A stretch of 64,000 nt of DNA. Origin: Microlunatus capsulatus (lineage in GTDB: Bacteria > Actinomycetota > Actinomycetes > Propionibacteriales > Propionibacteriaceae). Below are positions 25,355 through 33,346 of this stretch, one piece after another; the first letter of the stretch is position 1; each line of letters opens with the position of its first letter. Location of the stretch: positions 2,542,001 to 2,606,000 of the forward strand of contig NZ_JAGIOB010000001.1 of NCBI RefSeq assembly GCF_017876495.1, in the 5' to 3' direction. A program made the position numbers and the translations under genes. The notes under the pieces were generated by a model. It was not told the origin of the DNA. It worked only from the letters and a program-made list of their open reading frames with translations, and did no database searches.

Positions 25355-26434
25355 ATGAGCACCACGGTCGACAGGGGCGCGGGGACGGGACGGCTGCGGC
25401 CGCTGGTGCTGACGGCGCTGGCCCTCGCCCTCGGGGTGGTCGGGCTGACCTGGGCCAAGTGGCTGCCCTATACCGACCGGGTGCTCGGGCTCGTCGGCTC
25501 CGCGGCCTGGGAGGGCACCTCGGTCCTGCTGGCCGGCGAGGGCCGGCCCCCGCTGGAACGGGCCTGGGACTTCACCCTGGTCTACAGCGGGGCCGTCTGG
25601 AAGGCCCTGGCCGTCGCGCTCGTCGTGGCCGCGTCGGTCGACGTGCTCGTCCCGCGGAGCTGGCTGCTGCGGGTGCTGGGCCGGCGGACCCCGCTCGGCG
25701 GCTCGGTGGCGGGCGGGCTCGCGGCCCTGCCGGGGATGATGTGCACCTGCTGCACCGCACCGCTGGCCGTGACGATGCGCCGGGCCGGGGTGCCGACGTC
25801 GGCCGCGCTGGCCTTCTGGCTGGGCAACCCGGTGCTCAACCCCGCCGTGCTCGTGTTCCTGGCCCTGCTGGCGCCCTGGCCGTGGGTGCTGGTCCGCGTG
25901 GTGCTGGGGCTGGTCCTCGTCGTCGGCGTCAGCGCGCTGCTGGGCGTCCTCGTCGAGCGGCGGGCCGCCCGGCTGCCGGCCGGGGCCGACCGGGCCGTCG
26001 AGCAGGCGCTGGCCGACCCCGAGCCGACGCCGGGCCTCCGTGAGCTGCCCGGCCGGTGGCTGCGCAGCTTCGGCGGGCTCGCCCTGGTGCTGGTGCCGGA
26101 GTACTTCGTCGTCGTCTTCCTCGTGGGCCTCGTCGGCGCACCGCTCAGCCGGCTGTTCGGCCACGGGGGCCTGCTGACGGTGCTGGTCGCGGCGGCCGTC
26201 GCCGCGCTGCTGGTGCTGCCGACGGGCGGGGAGATCCCCATCCTGCTGGGGCTCGCCGCGGCGGGGGCGAGCGCCGGCGTGCTCGGCGCGCTGCTCATCG
26301 CCCTGCCCGCGCTGAGCCTGCCGTCGATGATCATGGTGGGCCGGGCGCTGACCTGGCGGGTCACGCTGGCCGCCGGGGCCGCGACGGTCGTCGTCGCCCT
26401 GCTGGCCGGCGGGCTGCTGACCGCGATCCGCTGA
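25355..26434 (+). CDS. DUF318/YraQ-family permease
   Basis: 359 residues with about 10 hydrophobic segments arranged in two halves, as in permeases of the DUF318 (ArsP-like) family. The first half has GMMCTCCTAPLAVTMRRAG and LAFWLGNPVLNPAV, the second LVLPTGGEIPILLGLA; these conserved segments face each other in the two inverted repeats. The Cys pair in CTCC may bind a soft metal(loid) or thiol, which is inference. ATG at 25355 has GGGAGG upstream; the in-frame 25316 start lacks one. It follows the ABC pair by 75 bp and may be separately expressed. Confidence 0.8.
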   Translation: MSTTVDRGAGTGRLRPLVLTALALALGVVGLTWAKWLPYTDRVLGLVGSAAWEGTSVLLAGEGRPPLERAWDFTLVYSGAVWKALAVALVVAASVDVLVPRSWLLRVLGRRTPLGGSVAGGLAALPGMMCTCCTAPLAVTMRRAGVPTSAALAFWLGNPVLNPAVLVFLALLAPWPWVLVRVVLGLVLVVGVSALLGVLVERRAARLPAGADRAVEQALADPEPTPGLRELPGRWLRSFGGLALVLVPEYFVVVFLVGLVGAPLSRLFGHGGLLTVLVAAAVAALLVLPTGGEIPILLGLAAAGASAGVLGALLIALPALSLPSMIMVGRALTWRVTLAAGAATVVVALLAGGLLTAIR

Positions 26435-26485
26435 CCCCGGAGCCGCGTCGCCCCGCACCACGTGGTCTCCGGCGAAGCCCACTAG

Positions 26486-26514
26486 TTGACATCGCCGAAT
26501 ACCGGGCCTAGCCT
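26486..26514 (+). promoter_or_regulatory. Promoter of padR, leaderless
   Basis: TTGACA at 26486-26491, 17 bp, then TAGCCT at 26509-26514; the ATG follows 6 nt later with no ribosome site. It is one of the few promoters here with a consensus -35. Confidence 0.7.
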
Positions 26515-26520
26515 CCCAGC

Positions 26521-26874
26521 ATGGACGTCGCCGAGGTGGTCGCACGAGACCCCCAGCTGCTCAAGGGGGTGCTGCCGATGCTCGTGCTCACCCTCCTCCA
26601 GCAAGAGGAGTCCTACGGCTACGAGCTGGTCACCCGCCTGCAGGACGGCGGGCTGGACGGCATCGCCACCGGCACCGTCTACCCGGTGCTCACCCGGCTG
26701 GAGCGGGAGGGCCGGCTCAGCTCGCGGCTGGTCCCCTCCGCCGCCGGGCCGGCCCGCAAGTACTACCGCCCCACCCCGTCCGGCCTCATCCTGCTCGCCG
26801 ACGCCCGGCGCGCGTGGGACGCCCTGGCCGACGTCGTCCACCGCCTCGTCCCCCCTCCTGAGGAGTCTCGATGA
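26521..26874 (+). CDS. PadR family transcriptional regulator
   Basis: 117 residues. Winged-helix PadR features: LPMLVLTLLQQEESYGYELVTRL at the N-terminus, IATGTVYPVLTRLEREGRL as recognition helix, and GPARKYYRPTPSG in the wing, then a short dimerisation helix. These repress their own operon and a partner membrane gene. The message is probably leaderless. Its stop overlaps the ATG of the next gene (ATGA), a pairing common for PadR and its HAAS-type membrane partner. Confidence 0.92.
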   Translation: MDVAEVVARDPQLLKGVLPMLVLTLLQQEESYGYELVTRLQDGGLDGIATGTVYPVLTRLEREGRLSSRLVPSAAGPARKYYRPTPSGLILLADARRAWDALADVVHRLVPPPEESR

Positions 26875-27401
26875 ACCGCACGTCGTCCCTGGCCGACCGC
26901 TGGCGCCGCTCCTGGTACCTCGAGCGGGTGGAGCTGTGGCTGGACCCGATGCCGCGCCGCCGTCGCCGCGCCGTCCTCGGCGAGCTGCGGGCCAACCTCG
27001 ACGAGGCGACGGCCGACGTCGGTCTCGCCCGGGCCCTCGCGGACCTCGGCGCCCCGCGCGAGCTCGCCCGCACCTACCTCGACGCCGAGCCGGCCGACCG
27101 GCCGCGCTGGCACCAGGGCGCCGTCGCCGCGGCCCTGCTGCTGGCGGCCTGGGTCTACGCGACCTTCTTCTACGCGGTCGGGATGCTCGACGCGCTCACC
27201 GCCACCGGCACGACGGCCCCGGCCCGCGGCAGCTTCCTGGGCACCCGGGTGGAGGCCGTGTCCAGCCCGGCCGAGCTCTCCGCGGCCTTCAGCGGGGTGC
27301 CCTGGCTGCCGCTGCTGGCCGTGCTGGTGGTGTTCCTCCTGGTCGGGCGCGCCTGGCGCGTCCTGCCCCGCCGGTCGCGGGTGGCGGTCAGCGCCCCCTG
27401 A
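26871..27401 (+). CDS. HAAS/DUF1700-like membrane protein partnered with PadR
   Basis: 176 residues. The soluble N-terminal 75 residues (WLDPMPRRRRRAVLGELRAN, then LADLGAPRELARTYL) match the helical HAAS/DUF1700 signalling domain. Two membrane helices follow, around residues 83-103 and 143-162, with a loop between. Family members are co-encoded with PadR and thought to signal envelope state to it. The 3' end overlaps selB on the other strand by 14 bp. Confidence 0.75.
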   Translation: MNRTSSLADRWRRSWYLERVELWLDPMPRRRRRAVLGELRANLDEATADVGLARALADLGAPRELARTYLDAEPADRPRWHQGAVAAALLLAAWVYATFFYAVGMLDALTATGTTAPARGSFLGTRVEAVSSPAELSAAFSGVPWLPLLAVLVVFLLVGRAWRVLPRRSRVAVSAP

Positions 27402-29178
27402 CGCGGCGGAGCTGGCCGTCCACCCGGACGGTCCAGCCGCGCCGGTCGAGGTGCTCCAGCAGCGGGACGGCCACCCGGCGGGTGGTGCCCAGCGCCTGCC
27501 GGGCCCCGCTGAGCGTGAAGGGCTGCTCCAGGCCGGACAGGACGCGCATCGCCCGCGCCGGGCCGGCCGGCAGCAGCACGACGTCGGGTGTCAGCCGGAC
27601 CACCCGACCCACCCGCTCGGCGGCCGCCAGCTCGGCCACGCCGAGACCCCAGCGCTCCAGGTCGCCCTTCTCGGGGGCGAGGAACGGCTCGGCCTCGAGG
27701 TGGGCGACCAGCCGGGCCAGCCCCGCCTCGGCCGGGCCCAGGTCGTCACCGGTGCCCGGCCGGGCGAGCCGGCCGTCGACGTGCTCCAGCCCGGCGGCCG
27801 CGGCGAGGGCGACCAGCAGCTCCCGGTCCGGCACGTCGAGGGCCCGCCGGGCCGCCTCGACGGCCAGCCGAGGGTCCAGCGGGTGCGCGCCCGCGTGCGC
27901 GTCGACGGCCGTCGTCAGGTCCCGCTGCCAGCGCTCCCAGACGGCCGGGTCGACGAGCCAGTCGCCGCTGGCCCGGACGTGGCTGAGATCGTCGACCGGG
28001 ATCCCGAGGGCGAGCAGCTCGGCTCGGCGGACGGCGCCCCGGCGCTGCACCTGCGCGGCCAGCTGGGCGGCGGGGTCGGCCGTGGCGGCCCGCTCCAGCG
28101 CCACAGCCCGGGCGGCGGCCGCCCCCCGGCGGCGCAGGGCGGGCGGGTCGGCGTCGAGGACCAGCGCCCCCGCGGCGACGGCGTGCCGTCCCGGGTCGCG
28201 GAGCACCAGCCGGTCGCCCGGCTCCAGCGGCAGCGGTGCCGGCAGGGTCAGCCGGGCCGTGCTGCCGCCCAGCGGCCGGACCCGGACGGGCACGGCAGCG
28301 GTGCCGGCGTGCAGGACCAGCTCGGCGGGCAGGTCGGCGACCGCGCCGGCGGCCGGGGCCAGCCGGACGTCGACGGCGCCGGTGGTCGGCCAGGCGTCGG
28401 GGGTGAGCAGGGCGTCGCCCCGGCCGACCTCGTCGACCTCGACGCCGCGCAGGTTCACCGCGACCCGGGCGACGGCTCCGACGGCGTCGGCCGGTTCGCC
28501 GAGGCTCTGCAGGCCGCGGACCCGGACCCGGCGCCCGCCCAGCTGCAGCGTGTCGCCGACGGCCAGCCGGCCGGCCCCGAGCGTCCCGGTGACCACGGTG
28601 CCCGCGCCGCGGATGGTGAAGGAGCGGTCGACCCACAGCCGGACCCGGCCGTCGGTGCGCGGCGCGGGCAGGCCGGCGACCAGGTCGGCGAGCGCGGAGC
28701 GCAGCCGCGGCAGGCCCGCGCCGGTCCGGCCGGAGACGGCGACGGCGGGCACCCGGCCGAGGCTGGACGCGGCGAGGTGGTCGAGGGCCTCCGCCGTCGC
28801 GGCGGCCGGGTCGGCGAGGTCGGAGCGGGTGACGACGAGCAGCCCCGCGGTCAGCCCCAGGGCGTCGACGGCGGCCAGGTGCTCACCGGACTGGCGCCGC
28901 CAGCCCTCGTCGGCGGCGACGACGAAGAGCACCGCGGGCGCCGGGCCGAGCCCGGCGAGCATGGTGCCGATGAAGCGCTCGTGGCCCGGGACGTCGACGA
29001 AGGCCAGCGTCCGGTCCGCCCCGGGCGGGCCGTCGAGGCTGGTCCAGGCGTAGCCGAGGTCGATGGTCATCCCGCGGCGCTGCTCCTCGGCGAAGCGGTC
29101 GGGCTCCATCCCGGTCAGGGCGCGGACCAGCGTCGACTTGCCGTGGTCGACGTGCCCCGCGGTGGCGACGACGTGCAC
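27388..29178 (-). CDS. selB: Selenocysteine-specific elongation factor SelB
   Basis: Carries Sec-tRNA-Sec to ribosomes stalled at a UGA marked by a SECIS hairpin. 596 residues. GTPase G1 is TAGHVDHGKSTLVRALTG, G3 is VDVPGHERFIGTML, G4 is VTRSDLADP. EF-Tu-like domains II and III follow, then the C-terminal winged-helix repeats that bind the SECIS RNA (about residues 340-596; for example RRVAVPLLEHLDRRGWTVR at the end). GTG at 29178 immediately follows the selA stop with no gap. Its likely client is the UGA-containing formate dehydrogenase at 36982-40416. Confidence 0.95.
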   Translation of the reverse strand: MHVVATAGHVDHGKSTLVRALTGMEPDRFAEEQRRGMTIDLGYAWTSLDGPPGADRTLAFVDVPGHERFIGTMLAGLGPAPAVLFVVAADEGWRRQSGEHLAAVDALGLTAGLLVVTRSDLADPAAATAEALDHLAASSLGRVPAVAVSGRTGAGLPRLRSALADLVAGLPAPRTDGRVRLWVDRSFTIRGAGTVVTGTLGAGRLAVGDTLQLGGRRVRVRGLQSLGEPADAVGAVARVAVNLRGVEVDEVGRGDALLTPDAWPTTGAVDVRLAPAAGAVADLPAELVLHAGTAAVPVRVRPLGGSTARLTLPAPLPLEPGDRLVLRDPGRHAVAAGALVLDADPPALRRRGAAAARAVALERAATADPAAQLAAQVQRRGAVRRAELLALGIPVDDLSHVRASGDWLVDPAVWERWQRDLTTAVDAHAGAHPLDPRLAVEAARRALDVPDRELLVALAAAAGLEHVDGRLARPGTGDDLGPAEAGLARLVAHLEAEPFLAPEKGDLERWGLGVAELAAAERVGRVVRLTPDVVLLPAGPARAMRVLSGLEQPFTLSGARQALGTTRRVAVPLLEHLDRRGWTVRVDGQLRRVRGR

Positions 29179-30510
29179 TCAGCCCTCGTCCCGCGCGGGC
29201 GCGGCGCCCGCGGCGGCGGCCCGGACGGCGGCGAGCAGCCAGGGGTCGTCGTCGGCCGGCACGCAGCGCAGGTCCAGCAGGCAGCGGCCGCGCTCCACCC
29301 GGCCGACGACGGCGGGCCGGCCGGTCCGCAGCGCGGCGGCGTAGTCCTCGGGCAGGGCGACGGCCCAGCCGGGCAGCTCCAGCCCGGGCGCTCCGCCGCC
29401 GCCGACGGCTCCGGCCGAGGCCACCACCGCGGCCGCGACGCCGCCCTCGGCCAGCGCCGTCGCCAGGGCCGCGGCGCGGGCGCGCAGCTGGTCGGGGTCG
29501 GCGCGGAGGGCGGCCCAGGTCGGCGTGACCGGTCCCCGGAGCGTCGCCTCCAGCGCGGCCAGGGTGAGCTTGTCGACCCGCAGCGCGCGGGCCAGCGGGT
29601 GCCGGCGGAGCCGCTCGACGACGTCGGCACGACCCAGCAGCAGGCCGGCCTGCGGCCCGCCGAGGAGCTTGTCGCCGCTCGCGGTGACCACGTCGGCGCC
29701 CGCGCGCAGGGCGGTGGCGGCGTCGGGTTCCTCGGGCAGCAGCGGGTCGGGGGCCAGCAGGCCGCTGCCGATGTCGACGACGACCGGCACGCCCAGGCTG
29801 GCGAGCTCGGCCACCGACGCGGCGGAGGTGAAGCCCTCGACGCGGAAGTTGCTGGGGTGCACCTTGAGGATGCAGCCGGTCGCGGGGCCGAGCGCAGCGG
29901 CGTAGTCGGCCGCCGTCGTCCGGTTCGTCGTCCCCACCTCCCGCAGCACGGCCCCGGTGGAGGCGATGAGGTCGGGCAGCCGGAAGCCGTCGCCGATCTC
30001 CACCATCTCGCCCCGGCTGATGACCACCTCGCGGCCGGCGGCCAGCGCCGTCGTGGCCAGTACGAGCGCGGCGGCGCCGTTGTTCACGGCCAGCACCCCG
30101 CCGGCGTCCGGGACGGCGGCGGCGAGGGCCTCCAGGGCACCGCGACCCCGGCGGGCCCGGCGGCCGGTGGCGAGATCGAACTCGACGTCGGCGTAGCCGG
30201 CCGCGTCGGCGACGGCGGCCACCGCGGCGCCGGACAGCGGGGCGCGCCCCAGGTTGGTGTGCAGGACGACGCCGGTGGCGTTGAGCACGGCCGCCGTGCT
30301 GTGCAGGGTGCGGGGCAGGGCCGCGACGGCGGCGTCGGCCACGTCCTCGGGCGCCAGCTCGCCGGCGCGGGCGCGGGCCTGGGCGGCCACCACCTGCTGC
30401 TTGACGGCGTCGCGGCCCAGCCGCTCCGCCGCCGCGACCAGCCGCGGGTCGGCCAGCACGGCGTCGGTCCGGGGCACCCGCCGCCGGGGGTCCGTCTCCG
30501 CCGTCGTCAC
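29179..30510 (-). CDS. selA: L-seryl-tRNA(Sec) selenium transferase SelA
   Basis: PLP enzyme converting Ser-tRNA-Sec to Sec-tRNA-Sec with selenophosphate. 443 residues. The PLP-binding Lys is in TASGDKLLGGPQAG, about residue 280; NATGVVLHTNLGRAPLS, VNNGAAALVL and SRGEMVEIGDGFRLPD are family motifs. GTG at 30510 has TAGGAT 7 nt upstream and no ribosome site. tRNA-Sec lies 78 bp upstream on the same strand and selB follows directly. Confidence 0.95.
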   Translation of the reverse strand: MTTAETDPRRRVPRTDAVLADPRLVAAAERLGRDAVKQQVVAAQARARAGELAPEDVADAAVAALPRTLHSTAAVLNATGVVLHTNLGRAPLSGAAVAAVADAAGYADVEFDLATGRRARRGRGALEALAAAVPDAGGVLAVNNGAAALVLATTALAAGREVVISRGEMVEIGDGFRLPDLIASTGAVLREVGTTNRTTAADYAAALGPATGCILKVHPSNFRVEGFTSAASVAELASLGVPVVVDIGSGLLAPDPLLPEEPDAATALRAGADVVTASGDKLLGGPQAGLLLGRADVVERLRRHPLARALRVDKLTLAALEATLRGPVTPTWAALRADPDQLRARAAALATALAEGGVAAAVVASAGAVGGGGAPGLELPGWAVALPEDYAAALRTGRPAVVGRVERGRCLLDLRCVPADDDPWLLAAVRAAAAGAAPARDEG

Positions 30511-30588
30511 GGGGGCGATCCTAGGTGCGGCACCGCGGCGGTCCGGGTCGGGCCCGGCGGCGCCGACGCGCCGGGGACGGGTCAGGAC

Positions 30589-30684
30589 TGGCGGAGGCGG
30601 ACGGGAATCGAACCCGCCAAGCCGAGATGCTCGACTTCACCGGTTTTGAAGACCGGGAGGGCCACCAGGCACCTGTACGCCTCC
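30589..30684 (-). tRNA. selC: tRNA-Sec (anticodon UCA)
   Basis: A 96-nt tRNA including an encoded CCA. The acceptor stem is GGAGGCG / CGCCTCC with G discriminator, the anticodon loop is CTTCAAA within GGT...ACC (anticodon TCA), the variable arm is long (GTCGAGCATCTCGGC) and the T-loop is GGTTCGATTCC. The extra length and UCA anticodon identify it as selenocysteine tRNA rather than tRNA-Ser. On the minus strand a TACGCT -10 (30692-30697) ends 7 nt before its 5' end. selA and selB lie downstream. Confidence 0.95.
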
Positions 30685-30691
30685 ACGCAGG

Positions 30692-30714
30692 AGCGTAACG
30701 GGCCCTCCTAGAGT
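30692..30714. promoter_or_regulatory. Divergent promoters of selC and selD
   Basis: Within 36 bp, TACGCT on the minus strand (30692-30697) serves tRNA-Sec and TAGAGT on the plus strand (30709-30714) sits 6 nt before the selD ATG. The short gap couples expression of both directions. Confidence 0.6.
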
Positions 30715-30720
30715 GGCCCC

Positions 30721-31716
30721 ATGAGCTCCGCGACCCAGCAGACGTACCGGTTGACCCAGTACGCCCACGGCGGCGGCTGCGCCTGCAAGATCCCGCCCGG
30801 CGAGCTGGAGGAGACGCTGGCCGGGCTCACGCCGTGGACCTCGCCCGACCTCGTCGTCGGCCTCGAGACGGGGGACGACGCGGCCGTCGTGCGGATCGAG
30901 GGCGGCCGCGCGGTGGTCAGCACCACCGACTTCTTCACCGCCGTCGTCGACGACGCCTACGACTTCGGCCGGATCGCCGCCGCCAACGCGCTGTCCGACA
31001 TCTACGCCATGGGCGCCACCCCGCTGGTCGCGCTCAACCTCGTCGGCTGGCCGCGCGACGTGCTGCCGATGGAGCTGCTGGGCGAGGTGCTGCGGGGTGG
31101 GATGGACGTCTGCCGCGAGGCGCAGGTGCACCTGGCCGGCGGGCAGAGCATCGACGACCCCGAGCCCAAGTACGGGATGGCCGTGACCGGCCTGGCCGAC
31201 CCCGACCGGCTGCTGCGCAACGACGCCGCGGTGGCGGGGCTGCCCGTCAGCCTCACCAAGCCGCTGGGCATCGGCGTCCTCAACAACCGGCACAAGGCCA
31301 CCGGCGAGGTGTTCCCCGAGGCGGTCGCGACGATGACCCGGCTCAACCGGGCCGCGTCGGAGGCCGCGCTGGCCGCCGGCGTCCGGGCCGCGACCGACGT
31401 CACCGGCTTCGGGCTGCTCGGCCACGCCTACAAGATGGCGCGCGCGTCCGGGGTGACGATCCGGCTCGACGCCGCGGCCGTCCCCTACCTCGACGGCGCC
31501 CGGCAGGCCCTGGCCGACGGCTTCGTCAGCGGCGGCACCCGGCGCAACCTGGACTGGGTCCGCCCGTTCCTCGACGCCGGGGTCGACGAGGACGAGCTGC
31601 TGCTGCTGGCCGACGCGCAGACCAGCGGCGGCCTGCTCGTCGTCGGCGAGGTGCCCGGCGCCCCCGTCGTCGGCGAGGTGCTGGCCGCGGGCCCGCACCC
31701 GCTGGTCGTCCGCTGA
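30721..31716 (+). CDS. selD: Selenophosphate synthase SelD (Cys form)
   Basis: Makes selenophosphate, the selenium donor for SelA, from selenide and ATP. 331 residues. The active site is HGGGCACKIPPGEL, with Cys20 and Lys23 at the positions equivalent to E. coli Cys17/Lys20; it is a Cys, not a Sec, enzyme. VGLETGDDAAVVRI and DFFTAVVDDAYDFGRIAAAN hold the Mg-ATP-binding Asp residues. ATG at 30721 is leaderless by its -10 spacing. It diverges from tRNA-Sec. Confidence 0.96.
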   Translation: MSSATQQTYRLTQYAHGGGCACKIPPGELEETLAGLTPWTSPDLVVGLETGDDAAVVRIEGGRAVVSTTDFFTAVVDDAYDFGRIAAANALSDIYAMGATPLVALNLVGWPRDVLPMELLGEVLRGGMDVCREAQVHLAGGQSIDDPEPKYGMAVTGLADPDRLLRNDAAVAGLPVSLTKPLGIGVLNNRHKATGEVFPEAVATMTRLNRAASEAALAAGVRAATDVTGFGLLGHAYKMARASGVTIRLDAAAVPYLDGARQALADGFVSGGTRRNLDWVRPFLDAGVDEDELLLLADAQTSGGLLVVGEVPGAPVVGEVLAAGPHPLVVR

Positions 31717-31730
31717 CGGCGGGCTGAGCC

Positions 31731-32510
31731 GTGCCCGAGGGCCACACCCTCCACCGGCTGGCCGGTGAGCTGCAGGAGCTGGTGGGGGAGCGCGTCGCCG
31801 CGTCCTCCCCGCAGGGGCGGTTCGCCGCCGACGCGGTCGACGGCGCCGTCGTCGCCGGCGTCGAGGCGTACGGCAAGCACCTGCTGGTCGACCTGGTCGA
31901 CGTCCCGGGCGTGCACGTCCACCTTGGGATGCGTGGCAAGCTGCTGCGGTTCGCGCCGGTCACCGGGGCGCCGATGCCGCAGGTCCGGCTGCGGCTGGCG
32001 ACGCCGGACGTGGCCTGGGACCTCATCGCCCCGAGCACCTGCGAGCTGCTGGACGCGGCCGGGCGGGCGCGGCTGCTCGCCGGCCTGGGACCCGACCCGC
32101 TCCGGGCCGACGCCGACCCGGCCGAGGCCCGCCGCCGGCTGCAGGGGTTCCCGGGCAGCGTCGGCGCGGCCCTCATGGACCAGTCGGTGCTGGCTGGGGT
32201 GGGCAACGTCTTCCGCGCCGAGATCCTGCACGCGCTCCGGATCGCCCCCGACCGACCGGCCTCCCGGCTGACCGACGCCGAGGTCGACGCCCTGTGGTCC
32301 GGGCTCGCGGCGATGATGGGCCAGGGCGTCGCCGACGGCCGGATCATCACCGTCGACGTCCCGCCGGGCCAGGACCGGGCCGACGTGCCCGAGGCCGTCG
32401 CCCGCCGGGTCTACAAGCGCGACGCCTGCGCCGACTGCGGGACCCCCGTGGTCACCAGCACCCTGCAGGGCCGGACGGTCTACGCCTGCCCCCGCTGCCA
32501 ACCCGCCTGA
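31731..32510 (+). CDS. nei: Endonuclease VIII-like DNA glycosylase (Nei2 type)
   Basis: 259 residues. MPEGHTLHRLA gives the catalytic Pro2/Glu3 of the Nei branch (Fpg would show MPELPEV). HLGMRGKLLRF and VLAGVGNVFRAEILHALRI (helix-two-turn-helix) follow, and a zinc finger ends the protein (CADCGTP ... CPRCQ). It acts on oxidised pyrimidines and cleaves the backbone. GTG at 31731 lies 14 bp after selD, so it probably shares the selD message. Confidence 0.93.
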   Translation: MPEGHTLHRLAGELQELVGERVAASSPQGRFAADAVDGAVVAGVEAYGKHLLVDLVDVPGVHVHLGMRGKLLRFAPVTGAPMPQVRLRLATPDVAWDLIAPSTCELLDAAGRARLLAGLGPDPLRADADPAEARRRLQGFPGSVGAALMDQSVLAGVGNVFRAEILHALRIAPDRPASRLTDAEVDALWSGLAAMMGQGVADGRIITVDVPPGQDRADVPEAVARRVYKRDACADCGTPVVTSTLQGRTVYACPRCQPA

Positions 32511-32550
32511 GCGCACCCGCGCCCCGCCCGCCACGCTCCCGAGGACCCCG

Positions 32551-33183
32551 ATGCAGACCTTCGTCCCCTTCGTCTCCTTCGAGGCGTCCGCCCGCGCGCT
32601 GGACGCCAAGCGGCTGGGCAAGCAGCGGGTGGAGGTGATCCAGATCGTCCGGGCCCTCACCGTGCCCGGCTACGCGTGGAAGTCGCACCCCGCCGTCCTC
32701 ATGTGGAAGGGCTACGAGGAGGCGCTCGGCCGCTACGGCCTGGTGATGTGCGAGGTGTGGCTGGAGCTCGGCTTCGGCGACACCTGCGCGGCGACCATCC
32801 AGGCCGACCTGGCCGCCTACGGCGTCCCGCACCTGCGCACCGAGGCCGAGCTGGCCGACGCCGGCGCCCTGCCGCCGTGGCTGTTCGACGAGGCCGTCCG
32901 GGAGAGCCACCAGTCGGCGCTGGTGCGCAAGGACCCGGGGTTCTACCGCGCGAGGTTCCCCGACGTCCGGCCCGACCTGGAGTACGTCTGGCCGGTCCGC
33001 TCCCCCGCCGTCATCGAGCGGGAGGAGCGGCAGCGAGAGAACGCGCGCAGGCGGCAGGAGCGGGCCGAGCAGAAGATCCTCGCCGAGCTGGCCGCGGCCA
33101 AGCGGAAGCGGAGCGCCGCGGCGAAGAAGGCGGCCAAGACCCGGGCCGCCAACGCGGCGGCGAAGAAGCGCGCGGGCTCCTGA
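32551..33183 (+). CDS. MSMEG_6728-family / pyrimidine-dimer DNA glycosylase-like protein
   Basis: 210 residues. The first 150 (MQTFVPFVSFEASARALDAK, RLGKQRVEVIQIVRALT, KSHPAVLMWKGYEEALGRYG, ESHQSALVRKDPGFY) match an actinobacterial family related to T4 endonuclease V. Residues 155-210 form a Lys/Arg/Ala-rich tail (AAKRKRSAAAKKAAKTRAA) that could bind nucleic acid. A GAGGA site precedes the ATG. Position after nei suggests a small DNA-repair group; activity is inferred from the family only. Confidence 0.75.
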   Translation: MQTFVPFVSFEASARALDAKRLGKQRVEVIQIVRALTVPGYAWKSHPAVLMWKGYEEALGRYGLVMCEVWLELGFGDTCAATIQADLAAYGVPHLRTEAELADAGALPPWLFDEAVRESHQSALVRKDPGFYRARFPDVRPDLEYVWPVRSPAVIEREERQRENARRRQERAEQKILAELAAAKRKRSAAAKKAAKTRAANAAAKKRAGS

Positions 33184-33207
33184 GCCGCCCCGTCCCCTGA
33201 GCCGATC

Positions 33208-33346
33208 CGTTCCCGGAGCTCGTCGAAGGGCCCTTCGCCAGGCTCAGGGAGCGGTGCCCTTCGCCAGGCTCATGGCGCGGTGCAGTGCAGTGCAGGCTCA
33301 AGGGCCCTTCGACGAGCCCAGGGAGCGGTGGGCTCAGCGAGCGGTG
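33208..33346 (+). repeat. Cluster of 26-bp CCCTTCG...GAGCGGTG intergenic repeats
   Basis: At least four related units: an inverted copy at 33208-33230 (CCGTTCCCGGAGCTCGTCGAAGGG), then direct copies at 33231-33256 and 33257-33282 (CCCTTCGCCAGGCTCA...GCGGTG) and 33305-33330 (CCCTTCGACGAGCCCA...GCGGTG), plus a partial GGCTCAGCGAGCGGTG at 33331-33346 that enters the end of the MFS gene. The first two are head to head and can pair. The same element stands alone at 13313. Probably a mobile palindromic (REP/MITE-like) element that also ends convergent transcripts. Confidence 0.75.

Noticed and set aside
25739-25754. CTCC motif in the DUF318 permease as evidence for an arsenic or copper operon
   Set aside because: No metal regulator or other resistance gene is adjacent; the Cys pair is simply conserved in the family.
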